From Annulohypoxylon bovei var. microspora (lineage: Eukaryota > Ascomycota > Sordariomycetes > Xylariales > Hypoxylaceae): a DNA stretch of 64,000 nt. This document shows, one piece after another, positions 45,550-56,819 of the stretch (its first letter is position 1; each line of letters starts with the position of its first letter). Location of the stretch: positions 231,841 through 295,840 of the forward strand of contig MU405243.1 in the NCBI GenBank assembly GCA_022836615.1. Reading direction: 5' to 3'. The translations under genes were made by a program, and so were the position numbers. The notes below the pieces were generated by a model. It had not been told where the DNA came from, searched no databases, and was given only the letters and a program-made list of their open reading frames with translations.

Positions 45550-47328
45550 ATGGTTGCCATGTCTTCCAACCATTTGTCAAGTACGTCTCAGGACATGAAG
45601 AGCACAAGCGACTCGCACTACACCCTCATCTTTTCTCGACCTGTTTCGCAAGATATGAAACAATTCAAGAACCTTCTCTACGCCATCCCTCCTTCTCCTG
45701 TCCTGTCCCAAGATGGTGAGGATACCGAAGACGTTGCCGAGTTGCCCGAGCTCTCCCTTAGCGAGACTAAGAGCAATGATGCCGTGGAGGAAATCAAAGG
45801 AATCAACGCTGTACCCCAGGAGACGCTTTTGCGTATTGCATCTTACCTATCGCAAGCAGACAAATACCATGTTTCACAGACTTGTAAAGGTTTCGCGGTG
45901 GTTATGCAAACTGCCCTCGATGAACAAGACGCAGATGAAGATAATCATGCTCTTTGGTGGGCATGTGCGAAGAACGCCCCCAAACTTCTGAACCGTCTAT
46001 TGAGTAAGGATCGAACGCTGCTCAACTACCGATTTAAAGAATACCACTCGACTCCCACCATCGCCCGCAGCGTCGACTATAGCAAAGATCTGACACCCTT
46101 GACCATCACGATGCGATTCGGTTCCTTCCAAGTGTTCCAGCAGCTCCTGGAATCTGGAGTAGACGTTAACCTTGCTGACGACCATCCTCTTGTTAATGGA
46201 TATGAATTCATGGGCCACTGCCGACCCTGGCTTCCTATCAACTGGGCAGTGTACATGCTCCGACCTGGACTCGACTTCGAAACCTGCATTGGTCTACTTA
46301 TCAAGCATGGAGCTAACATCAACGAAGCTCCGTTGATGCTCCCGTGGGAATCAATCGAGCGTGATGCTCGAAACGGAGATCTGATGCCTCTATTTGGGCA
46401 GCTCGAGATGAAGTATAGCTTTCCAGGATTGATGAACCCATCTAGTTCTGATCTGCAGGCTTATTACGGGATGAAACGAAGTCGCTTAATTTCGTTGCTC
46501 AAACTGGGCGCCGACGCGAAGGCCCTGGAACCATACACTTCTCAGACTAGCGTATACCGCTTTGCCCAGAACATGATGAAGTATGAACACTATGTAGCGC
46601 CTAATGAGACGGTGACGACAAACTACACTGATTTCCTTCTTGAGGAGGTCATCATCCCACACTGTCTAAGTGTCTTCGAGGTCCTTATACGGCACGGCGC
46701 CGACCTCTCCGAACGCTGCTGGGACATTGAAGGGTTACGTACCCCTATGCACCTAGTGTGTGCCAAGGGTGTGCAATGGGAGCCCATTATCAACTACCTT
46801 CTTCAGAAAGGTGTTGGTATTAACGAGATTGATAGCTATGGCCGTACTCCTATCTATGGGGTATTATTAACCGCTCCTTACGATCTCAAGTTCCTATCAC
46901 GATTCATCGAGAAAGGTGCTAACGTAGATCACCGAGACAACGACCTCCGCACCCCGCTGCACGCGATCTGCGCCGGCTACCTCAGTTCTCAAGAACAACT
47001 TCGTCAGATTATCAAGGTCCTACTCCGCTATGGTGCCAGTGCCACTGCTACCGACATCGATAACAAGACACCTCTTGAGCTCCTTCTGAGCAGCCGTAGG
47101 CTTGCAATAACATCAGATCTCATCCAGCTTCTCCGCAGCGCCGAGCAACGCAGCGCAAGACTCGCGGACAATGATGGTAGTGCAGGAAAGCGTGGATGGA
47201 ACGGACAAGGCGGACGTGGAGTACGAGGAGGACGAGGTGGAAAAGGTGGACAAGGTGGACAAGGTGGACAAGGTGGACAAGGTGGACGTGGAGGACGAGG
47301 TGGGCGTGGAACAAATCGCCAGCACTAG
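45550..47328 (+). CDS. F-box / ankyrin-repeat protein with RGG-GGQ tail
   Basis: Single exon, 592 aa. An F-box-like motif is at about 85-120 (INAVPQETLLRIASYL then VSQTCKGF). Ankyrin-type repeats follow from about 130 to 530, such as LTPLTITMRFGSFQVFQQLLESGVDVN and RTPLHAICAGYLSS with VLLRYGASATATDIDNKTPLELLL. The last ~45 residues are Gly/Gln/Arg repeats (GGRGG, GGQGG) encoded by a 9-bp minisatellite. RGG boxes in other proteins bind RNA. The F-box suggests ubiquitin-ligase adaptor use, with ankyrins choosing targets. ATG 45550 or 45559 could start. Confidence 0.86.
   Translation: MVAMSSNHLSSTSQDMKSTSDSHYTLIFSRPVSQDMKQFKNLLYAIPPSPVLSQDGEDTEDVAELPELSLSETKSNDAVEEIKGINAVPQETLLRIASYLSQADKYHVSQTCKGFAVVMQTALDEQDADEDNHALWWACAKNAPKLLNRLLSKDRTLLNYRFKEYHSTPTIARSVDYSKDLTPLTITMRFGSFQVFQQLLESGVDVNLADDHPLVNGYEFMGHCRPWLPINWAVYMLRPGLDFETCIGLLIKHGANINEAPLMLPWESIERDARNGDLMPLFGQLEMKYSFPGLMNPSSSDLQAYYGMKRSRLISLLKLGADAKALEPYTSQTSVYRFAQNMMKYEHYVAPNETVTTNYTDFLLEEVIIPHCLSVFEVLIRHGADLSERCWDIEGLRTPMHLVCAKGVQWEPIINYLLQKGVGINEIDSYGRTPIYGVLLTAPYDLKFLSRFIEKGANVDHRDNDLRTPLHAICAGYLSSQEQLRQIIKVLLRYGASATATDIDNKTPLELLLSSRRLAITSDLIQLLRSAEQRSARLADNDGSAGKRGWNGQGGRGVRGGRGGKGGQGGQGGQGGQGGRGGRGGRGTNRQH
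47225..47309 (+). repeat. 9-bp GC-rich coding minisatellite
   Basis: Tandem GGACAAGGT-like units, central copies identical, encoding the GGQ/GGR tail. Two further frames across the repeat are also open. Confidence 0.88.
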
Positions 47329-49446
47329 TGGTAAGCACTTTAGTCTTTGGTCAAGTAAGGATCATGGCTTGGACAAAGTGGGATGGGGTTGGGTACCTCT
47401 TATGTACGACCCGAATGAAGACAAACTCGAGACATATCTGGTTAGCATCTTGACCTTCGATAACTCGTCGTTTCATTGTAATGAGATACGTTGCTTATAT
47501 CACTACGTTTCAGAAGTGGGTATTGAGTGTTCTGAGGATGAAAGCTTGAGTTAGATCCCTACGGATTCTCATAACACCGAATTAACCTTTGCTTTGCAAT
47601 ATGAACTATACAGTGACATAAAGCATGATAACTAATACCCAATCTTATACCACAATTCCCCCTACTTATCTCTGCCAGTCTTTTGTTTGACTAGGTTCTC
47701 AATAAGCGGATAGGTAGTATGTCTGTTGCCGAAGAGAGTACCGTGTTCTTCGTTGCTTCATGTCTCTTAGGGCTCGCCAACCAGCCCGACATACCATGCC
47801 GGGTGGTGTCCTTGATCACATGATTCACTCGAAATGGTAGCCCGTTCTTCTGCAGAGCATCGGAGAGGATATGCCGGATGTGCTGTTCCGCCTGTGGTCT
47901 AACGTACCCCATGAACCATCCCTGGGTGTAACGATGCGCACCTGGGGGACGAGGTTACGATACCGTAGCTGCGCGAGGAGCCCTTAGTCTACCATCTAAG
48001 AGTCGCATATAGGTACATACAGGTGTAGCCCTTTATCGATACTATCCTAGGACTAGCTATTAATAGGTCCTCCTAATAGACTGAGCTTTTGGTAGGCCAA
48101 ACCTCGATCTATCCCGACCTTCGATGACTGGCCCTCTAACAGACCAGAGCTCCAACACCGGGAGCGAATCCGCTAGTGTTGCCTCTCGGATACCAACATT
48201 GCCCAACCTATGGGTTCTGGCGCATTGAGGTGCTGTCGTCGAAGCCAATGTACGTGATCACTCTAGGCAAATTCAACGCCTTTAGTGCGCCTAGGTTGTT
48301 CTCTAGCTTCTACCGAGACTATCGCTTGCGTCGGTTTCATCAAGGTAGTTCGGGAAGGCCAGAGGCTTTACTGCGACGATGAATGAGGTGTTGCATGATG
48401 CTTAATAATTGCTTCGATTGCTGTTGCTCTTGTAGGTGTAGATAGCTATCCAAGTTGCCTATGAGCTCCGCCTAGGTTCTCATGACGGTCGATGCTGGGA
48501 CATTAGGAGTTATTCTAGTAGGCTTCGACATCGAATTAAAAAGTTATGATAGTTTAAAGGATTACAGCCTTATGTATACGATATGCGCATGTTGGACGAC
48601 CCAAGCATTTTAGCCGGTATTCGAGTGCCACGGGTGTCACGTACATAAATACATACATGTGAAACCTAAGATACATATCTGGGTGTCACGATCGTCCTGG
48701 TATGTACAATCGAAAGATTTATATGGCTGATGGCTTGGCGTCAGTTCGAACGGTCCGGGGATGGAGGGACGGAGCGGCGATGTCTCACCAGCCGCTATGA
48801 CCGATTCTCCAACATCTGCGAGACGGTTTCACAACGAGCTGAAGAAATGACATAAATAGTCTCACCATAACTGGGTATGTATAGACACGGAACGACTACC
48901 TACCTGGGTATAAACATGTCTGTATCTCCGACATCGCGTCACGCTCGTGCCAAGCATGGGAACGAGCTGGCGTATTAACATGCGGCGCGGTAGAAAAATA
49001 GAATCTTCTCAAAGGAGGCTGACAAGACTCACGCTATAAGACGCCTGAGTACGATGTGATAAATACACGATAGTCATATCTAATTTAGTATCTGAATAGG
49101 TACTTACCTATAGGCAATCTATGTATTCAATGTTCGTCTATGGAGTTCATGATACATATATTTGATGTATCTACCTAAGGTAGGTATCGTAAGGAATATG
49201 AAGTCGTGTTTATTTATGCAAGCCATGCTAAAAGTTCCGGAAGATAGAATTTTAGTTATGCTTGTGCATAATTTGTTCGCATAGAAGTGCGCGAAGTATG
49301 AAGAGCGAATAGAAACAGAATACGAAATAGCACCCCTCGCATTTGTTATCCTAAAGAAGAAGCTAAGGCGCATTTCGACCTTCAATGTTGGTTATAATCG
49401 AGGATACTAGTACGTATTAATACAACCTCGGCAAGGTTATTGCCTC
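47329..49446. other. Intergenic region
   Basis: No supported gene. A minus-strand open stretch at 47691-47980 (QAEQHIRHILSDALQKNG) has coding-like composition but no start or recognised domain; it may be a relic. Confidence 0.4.
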
Positions 49447-49745
49447 TATCCCATCAGAACCGAAAATCTGGTCACTTTAGCGCCGTTTACTTTTCTAATC
49501 GATAAAGGATCGCTACCCCTGTGAATGTACCAGGGAGATCGCTTTACTGTGTTTTTTCGTCGCGTCAATACTTAAATTTCAGTTCCCACATATATTTATA
49601 TTGATTATGTAACCTAATTGATTAGATAAGGCTCATTAAGACTTATATTAAGCTGATGGGATGTGCTAAGTTTTGTTGTGATAGGTTGATATCAAGGAAA
49701 AGTGGATGGCGCTAAAGTGACCAGATTTTCGGTTCTGATGGGATA
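49447..49745. mobile_element. 295-bp inverted-repeat element (MITE) with TA flanks
   Basis: The element spans 49449-49743. Its first 36 bp (49449-49484, starting TCCCATCAGAACCG) and last 36 bp (49708-49743) are perfect reverse complements. TA dinucleotides at 49447-49448 and 49744-49745 fit the target duplication of Tc1/mariner or Fot1/pogo-type transposons; one more flanking base also matches. There is no ORF, so it is non-autonomous. Perfect ends suggest recent activity. Confidence 0.85.
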
Positions 49746-51228
49746 GCTTTAGCTTAGACCTACCCATCGGGATTTTATGTGGAACCGTCATCGGATCCAA
49801 TAGAATTGCTCTATGGCGGTAGGGAGACATTCGACACTTTCTATGTAATATGTGATATTATTAAAAACGAAAGGACACCGCATCTTCAGTAGGGATTCGA
49901 TGGCAAGTGAATCCGGCATCCAAGTCAATATTATGAAGTCGGGGCGAATACGATAGCGACAGCGAGCTGAACGAGTTAGCAACCACCTATGCCTACGCTA
50001 TCACATAGAATAGCGTTGCACTGGCTCGGGAGCATGAAGCTTCCGTAATACCGAGTTTAACCAACGATGCCTTACACAAATACACTCACGGCTTGCCGGG
50101 AGGACTATACACATGCATTATTCGTTCATTATGCACATATTCCCGAGAAATAGAGCTGGCCGTGCCGTTGGAAATGTCGGGGGTGGCTTACATGCCTACA
50201 TGTAGTACTAGGTAGTGCCGACATCAAACATATATTCGAATCTCTTATACATATTGCTGACATCCTTTAATATCAAGTCAGATGTTTAATACCAGGCTAT
50301 GAACTTTTCGACTATTTTGGCGATATTGATATGCAGTAAGATATAACTTTAGCAGTTTTTAAAATCTAACACGCACATACTAGTCTTTTATAACGTCATG
50401 AGAGAAGCAATAATAGAAGCCTCGATATTTGAAGGCGATGTTTGTATGTACCTGGCCATGGTAATACATACGGCTAAACTGGTACGTGACCCCTTTAAGG
50501 CTTAGCGCCCGACCCAACCTTGAGGATCCTTCGTAGTTGGAGATCATTTATTTCTTCATTCTACAATGTACGGTGACCAAAGAACGGCTAGGAATATGGG
50601 GCTCGTTCAAATTCGGCTTCGCGTGGCCGGGGGTTGATCGGGGGTTCGACTCCATACTCCTAGGCGATTTCACGCCGCAAGCCAATCGAATGTTAAGTTG
50701 CACCGCGTTGAAGTGAAGCGAGCATAGGCTAGATCTATGTAATTATTTTTTACGTGACCGTTCCTCTCCATCTTTTTCTCTTCTGTGGTTCTTCATCCTA
50801 TCGGTGAGATGAACTTAAGATCCCACGAGAGGTACAAATGCTCATCGTTCAACACGATATAGCGGTAATGTGTTTGGCTATACAACTCCGCAAAGGCCCC
50901 TAGATCTAAGAAAAGAAAAGAAAAGAAAAAGGGTAAACACCGCAACCACAACATAGGTCGCATAACAAAACGCGGGCCGTCCCATCGTCAATCCGCTTTG
51001 CCAGGGTCCCGCGATCTTCTTCCCCAGGACCCCAAGGAGAGGAGCTAGGCATAGGTAAGCAAACAATCTTCCACCTTTATGGCTCATACATAGTTGTAAT
51101 CTCTCAATTTGTATTTTATTTCCCAGCTTATCTACTATTCTACACCTCACCTCACCTTACATTACCTCACCGAGCTATGGTGGAGTCTATAAAAATTGAG
51201 TTATTGACCTGAAACCTAGCAAGGAACA
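49746..51228. other. Intergenic region upstream of the MFS gene
   Basis: No gene seen. A tRNA-like B box near 50632 lacks a matching stem. Confidence 0.5.
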
Positions 51229-53054
51229 ATGGCGTCCAGCCCATCATTAACTCCTGCTGCGACGCATACAGACGGTGAGCGCGACAATGATTCCGGCAGC
51301 GACGCGCAGCTGCAGCTTCGGCGCAAGATCAGCCAGGCGGTGGATGAGGGGCACGACGCAGATATCCCGTCGAGCGAGGGGTTTGTGCTGAGCGAGGAGG
51401 AAGAGCTCAGACGGCAGCGATCGATAGCGGACCGGAGGAGGAACTCCATAGTCAGCAGAGGGAGCAAGGCGAATGGAGATGTCGAGAAGGCGCAGGCGCC
51501 GGGCGAGGCCGCGCTCTCAAGCAGCAACGACGACGACGACAGCGATACGGCTCCTAACGTGGTTTGGTGGTCCGGCCCTGACGACCCGGAAAATCCATAC
51601 AACTGGCCGACATGGCGTAAAGTCCTTAATTGCGGCTTAATCAGTGCGATGACGTTCATCTCTCCCCTTGCCTCATGTAAGTCTCTTGTCGCATACCATC
51701 TCACATATATACGCGCACGTATTGGATAAGCGCTAACGTCTTATTGCCTTCAGCTATATTTGCTCCTGGCGTGCCCCAGGTTGTGGCCGAATTCCATTCC
51801 ACCTCGCTGGAGATCGCCGCGTTCGTGGTCTCGGTTTACATCTTGGGATTTGCGGCCGGGCCTATGCTTTTCGCCCCGCTGTCCGAAATTTACGGCCGAG
51901 TCATCCTATACCACCTCGCTAACGTAGGGTTCATAGCCTTCTCCGTCGGGTGCGCGCTCGCCCCGACGTTGAACGTCCTCATCGTCTTCCGGTTTTTCGC
52001 CGGCGTGTTCGGTTCTGTGCCCATCACGAACGGCGGTGGGACCATCGCCGATATGATCACCCAGGAAAAGCGGGGCGGCGCGATGGCCGTATTTAGTATT
52101 GGTCCACTTCTAGGTCCTATCGTTGGTCCCGTCGCCGGAGGTTTCCTGACTGATGCCGAGGGCTGGAGGTGGTCGTTCTGGCTATTGACAATCGTTGGAG
52201 GGTTCATCAGCATTCTCATGGTCTTCTCCCTCAAGGAGAGTTACGCGCCCGTCATCCTCCAAAGGAAGGTCGTTAGGTTGCGCAAGGAGACCGGCAACGA
52301 GCTTCTACGGTCGAAGCTCGACGCTGGTTTATCGCCCAAGGACTACTTCAAGCGGGGCATTATCCGCCCCTTCAAGATGCTCTTCCTCTCGCCAATCGTC
52401 GCCATCACGTCGCTTTATATGGCGGTCACGTACGGTTACTTGTACCTGATGTTTACAACTATAACCGAAGTGTTCCAGGAGTATTACGGCTTTTCGACGA
52501 GCATCGTCGGTCTGGCGTTCATCGGGCTTGGCGTGGGAAGCATGATCGGCATTGGCCTTTTCAGCGCGACCTCGGACAGATATATCCGGAGGAAAGCGGC
52601 CCAGGACGATGCGGCAGCTCAGGCGACCGGCAGGCCCAAGACGGGCATGAAACCGGAGTATCGATTACCGCTACTTCCCCTGGGAGCCATGTTCATCCCC
52701 GCCGGTCTGTTCATATACGGGTGGACGGCCGAGTTCAGGACACACTGGATCGCGCCCATCATCGGGACCGCCATCGCCGGTATCGGGAACCTGATCGTGT
52801 TCATGGCTATCCAGATGTACCTAGTCGACACCTTCACCATCTACGCCGCCTCGGCCATCGCGTGCAACACCGTCGTGCGGTCCCTGGCCGGCGCCCTGCT
52901 CCCGCTCGCCGGCCTGCCCATGTACAGCAAGCTGGGCATCGGCTGGGGCAACAGCTTGCTGGGCTTCATCGCCATCGCGCTGTTCCCCGTATCGATACTA
53001 GTGCTGAAGTACGGCGAAACGCTCAGAAACAGATTCGTCATTAAGAATCTCTAG
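51229..53054 (+). CDS. MFS transporter, DHA1-type multidrug/polyamine exporter
   Basis: Two exons: 51229-51676 and 51754-53054, giving 582 aa. The intron is GTAAGT...CTAAC...TTCAG. The cytosolic N-terminus (~130 residues) is Ser/Asp/Glu-rich and ends in WSGPDDPENPYNWPTWRK, the signature of the fungal 12-helix drug:H+ antiporter 1 group. Twelve membrane segments can be placed. The first intracellular loop has LSEIYGRVIL. The segment SIGPLLGPIVGPVAGGFL is the antiporter motif C. It should export toxic compounds or metabolites at the plasma membrane. No biosynthetic genes lie next to it. Confidence 0.94.
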
Positions 53055-53481
53055 GAGGCAGGACTTTGCGGATTTCCCTTTGAAGAAAAAAAAATGAGTG
53101 ATGGCAGTGAGAAAATCTGTCCCAAAAAAGTGTTGTATATATAACACGACGAAAAGTTAGACATTATATTATCCCTTGATATCATGTATATAAGATGTTA
53201 TCATGAATACATAACCATCTGCTTCAAAAACATATTGCACAATCTAGGCGCTTCCTTCTCGCTACGATCGATCGTCTATTCAGGTTACGACCTGCAGAGT
53301 TTCTAAATACATTGTCTTATAGGCCATGATCCTCCAAGCCACGTAAACCGTCTGCAACGCTATGGTACCATTCCATTGAGAAAAGATTCGTATAAGGTAT
53401 TCGTGATGATATTGTCCTACTGAATACAGCTGGGCCATTTCAGACGAGGGGGGATTATTAGGAGATTGATGACAACCTCCT
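53055..53481. other. Convergent intergenic region
   Basis: 427 nt between the MFS gene and a minus-strand hypothetical gene; nothing seen. Confidence 0.55.
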
Positions 53482-54408
53482 CTACCAATCCTTATTCCTG
53501 TTCATCTGCTGTCGCTGATACATCCGCAACGCCGTCATAGCCGCCATAATGGTCCACCTTTCCCCGAATATGCCCGAAGCCCCGCTGCCGAGGCACCGGA
53601 ACTTGAGAACTTTGGTCAGGCTCCTCCTTGTATATGCCCACACTGCTACAATCTCTTGCCTGGGACCCGGCTCCGGTCCTTCATAATCGCTGCTTTCTTC
53701 GTCGTCGGCTAGACGTACCAGTTTCCATCCCGCCTTCGCACCCTCGAGGAAAATGGTTATGAATTCGCCTTCATCGCGCCGCCACTCGAAGGTCTCACGT
53801 TTCCACTGGCCGGGTTGGATGCCGACCTCGATTGTGAACTGAAACTTGACGTGCGGCTTTGGATCCCATGCCTCGGCTCCCTCGGCTTCTTCGACTTCCT
53901 CCTCTATTCGCCATAGCAATTCTTGTGACGAGTTAAGTCCGGATCCAGGCAACGGCGGGAGCACGATGGTAGAGTGCTTCCCAACCCCGATCCCTCCCAT
54001 GCCAGCGGCTAGGGGCGGCAGCGTCCTACAGGGCCCGCGGTGTAGTATGATGTCCGGAAGTTTGGTCCACCATCCCGGGTGTCTTGAAACGGCGAAGAGG
54101 GGTCCGCGCTCGCGGGAGGCGACCATGAGCAGTCGGCTCATTGATACCAAGCGGTAGAGGCCCCACGACGTCGGAAACGCACTAGTCGTGTGTATTGCTG
54201 GTTCTATGGGAGGGTGGGGTTCAGCTGGCTCCTTGTCAGATTGGGAAGAGACTTCCTCGGCATCCTCAGCTTCCTCGGCATCATCGCCTCTTTCTTCGGC
54301 TTCCCCTCCGACTTCCCCCTCAACGCTCTCTGCGAATAAATACTGGGTGTAGGGTGGTGGAGGTGTTTCCTGTGTTAGGGTTGTCGCCGTGCTATTTTGG
54401 CGATCCAT
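53482..54408 (-). CDS. Hypothetical protein
   Basis: Single-exon ORF of 308 aa from ATG 54408 (MDRQNSTATTL); upstream codons in the same frame lack an ATG. Residues ~20-75 are Pro-rich then strongly acidic (EEAEDAEE). The remainder looks globular: a segment with HRGPCRTLPPLA, then VKFQFTIEVGI, RETFEWRRDEGE and a C-terminal helix ending QRQQMNRNKDW. The alternating strands and final helix vaguely recall Tubby/LURP-like folds; I cannot assign a family. The opposite strand also has long open frames but with poorer composition. Confidence 0.65.
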   Translation of the reverse strand: MDRQNSTATTLTQETPPPPYTQYLFAESVEGEVGGEAEERGDDAEEAEDAEEVSSQSDKEPAEPHPPIEPAIHTTSAFPTSWGLYRLVSMSRLLMVASRERGPLFAVSRHPGWWTKLPDIILHRGPCRTLPPLAAGMGGIGVGKHSTIVLPPLPGSGLNSSQELLWRIEEEVEEAEGAEAWDPKPHVKFQFTIEVGIQPGQWKRETFEWRRDEGEFITIFLEGAKAGWKLVRLADDEESSDYEGPEPGPRQEIVAVWAYTRRSLTKVLKFRCLGSGASGIFGERWTIMAAMTALRMYQRQQMNRNKDW

Positions 54409-56819
54409 TGGATGGAGCACAGCCCCTAGAGGTCTCAAGGCCTTGGGGAATTTGTTCGGGTTAACTGCGATATAATTGAGTAATAGTCTACCGCTTCTAT
54501 CCTTGAAAAAAATAATATTCCGTATAGAATTAGGTAAAGCTGTAGCACAAGGTAAGATGCCAACGGCCCTGTTCCAGATGAAGATAGGAGGTTAATATAA
54601 ACTTGGAGGATACTCGGACGACACGTATGCAGATCCCCCATATAAATCGCAATGGGGGACGCAGCTAGCTTCATATAACTTCCAAGGTTTCAATCAAAAC
54701 TTTCCTGTGTCACCTAAGTTGTATTCTGCATCGGACTCTCCATCATTACCTTAACTTTCGGCAAGCGTCAGTGAGTCTTGGCTCAACGTTGAGCGATGCG
54801 GTGCAAGTCCATCCCCTAAATGAATTGGCTCGGCCAGCAGCAACTGGAGTATATCTGGACATATGTAACATATCTACCCACTATTTCCTTGCAGTGGGAA
54901 TACAATTATGAAATCAAGTAAAATATATAAGTAAGTATAAACATACAACCATTAGGCGAGGTCTGTGGTTATCTTCAAGTTACATAATCCAAGCGATAGA
55001 GTTCGAATTCGGAAGTAGAAGCGAATGCTTGGTCTTGATGCAGTACTCCGGCAGTTCAGATCCAAGCGTTGACTCGGGAGACATTCCGTGTCAATCAATC
55101 GCCACCGGTTGGGGGCGGGGCACTATGGGAATAGCGATTCTCTATTAAAATAAACTAATTTATATTACCCTTAACCCGGTAAGTTCAAACTTGAACCGAT
55201 AGCAGTGCATAGATGAGCACGTCCATCAAATGAACGTTATTACATGGTAGGGTTTCGTGAAGCAAAATGATAGAATAGCTTCATCGATCCATACCCTCCT
55301 TTAGCACAAATAGAACCATATTATTTCTTTAAGGATCCTTAAAGGTATCAGCAGGTATTAATAGTGACAATAGCAGATATATTTAAAAACTTAGAAGATT
55401 GAATAAAAAAAGACTCTAGAAGTAGTCCAACCCCTTTCAGTGACAGCAAATGTTCCCATTTTTGCCCCATATCTTACAGGGTGTGAATGGCACATGTTCA
55501 GCTACACATGTAGCTAGGTAGGTAGGTACCAAGGTAAATACAACACAAACTTCTCATTTAGCTTTATACTACATTATATGCAGCTTTTCAACGGCAATGT
55601 CTGTCTAGTTTTCCTGAACCAATTGATGCGATTGCCGTTTTTGGAAGCACGTCAACTCCTATTGGCTGTTGTGCCATCACTATACCAACCTTAATTTTAC
55701 ATCCGCCATCTACAATGACATCTAGATAGGTTCTAGGAAGGCCGGTTAACTAAATGTTAGGTATGAAAAGGGAAGAGCTGTTCATTCTATAACTTGTCTT
55801 TTATAGGATATTACACTTTTTAACATATTACCTCACCCACAATTAATTATATTGTCTGGAGTTGAACAAGGAAAGGAAAATTCCAGGAGGAACTACTTAA
55901 GCACCTACACTAGGTAGTTTGCCAAATTCAGCAGTAATGAGTAAGGACAAAGGTGGCTGGAAAGGAACTACAGATTAGATTAGTAAAGAGAAATATACAA
56001 GTTACAGGCTACTTTGGAGAATCAGCTCGCCGTTACCCCAGTGACAAAACCTAAACTCGCCACTACCAAATTCAAAGAGATAACCGTGTTGCAACCTCTC
56101 TCCAAGAATCACAGATGCGTCTGTATCCTTCTTAAGAATCGCCGTTCTTTCCGAATTTAATGTTCTCAGCCGGATCTATCGTTCTTTCCTAAGTCGGCGC
56201 TTGCCGCTCCTGCCAACGCTAACCCCTGAATCACAGCTCATCTCGAGGTAATACTTTCTCTCCTATGAAAATATTTGCTCATGACCCCCCCTATATGACA
56301 CATACTAGCCTGTCATCCCTTGATGCTTTCTAGAACCTTCGTCAATGAGTCAATCAGCATCTCTCCTCGCAAACTAGGTATCCATTAAGCTTTAGGATGA
56401 TTTCTCCATTTAACATTCAAGATTATTCCACTCATCCACTCATATTTTCATCAGTTCTACTTCTAATTTCTACTCTCAGGGGGATCATCCTCTGAATTAC
56501 CTTCTTCTACTGAAAAAATACACACCCTTGCTATAAGCTTGCCTCTTATCTCTTATTATTGTTCTATTTGCTTCGATTTTCTTCAGAGTACAACACTCCC
56601 TACCTAATAATCGACCTATCTAATATGCATTATATACCTTGCTCCTGTCACGATGTAAACCTTTCAGGTGAAGTGACAACGAAGTTACTGCGTAAGGTGT
56701 TTCAACTACTGTCATTAAAGAAAGATGGTAACCTCGCAATATATATATATAATGTCATACAAGGATTGGAAACACGACTATTAATAGCTATTACCACAAC
56801 ACATACACAAGTATTAATA
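54409..56819. other. Intergenic region before the AT-rich block
   Basis: About 2.4 kb without a supported gene; normal composition until about 56730, after which G and C nearly vanish. A CTAGGTAGGTAGGTACC copy lies near 55512. Confidence 0.5.

Noticed and set aside
47691..47980. Minus-strand open stretch with coding-like composition
   Set aside because: No start codon, no recognised family, no clear splice sites; at most a gene relic.
50625..50660. tRNA-like B box (GGTTCGACTCC)
   Set aside because: The flanking bases do not pair as a T stem and no A box or acceptor stem is found at the right distance.
56647..56670. TGTCACGATG as a possible LTR start
   Set aside because: The second LTR is outside the window, so no pair or target duplication can be shown.
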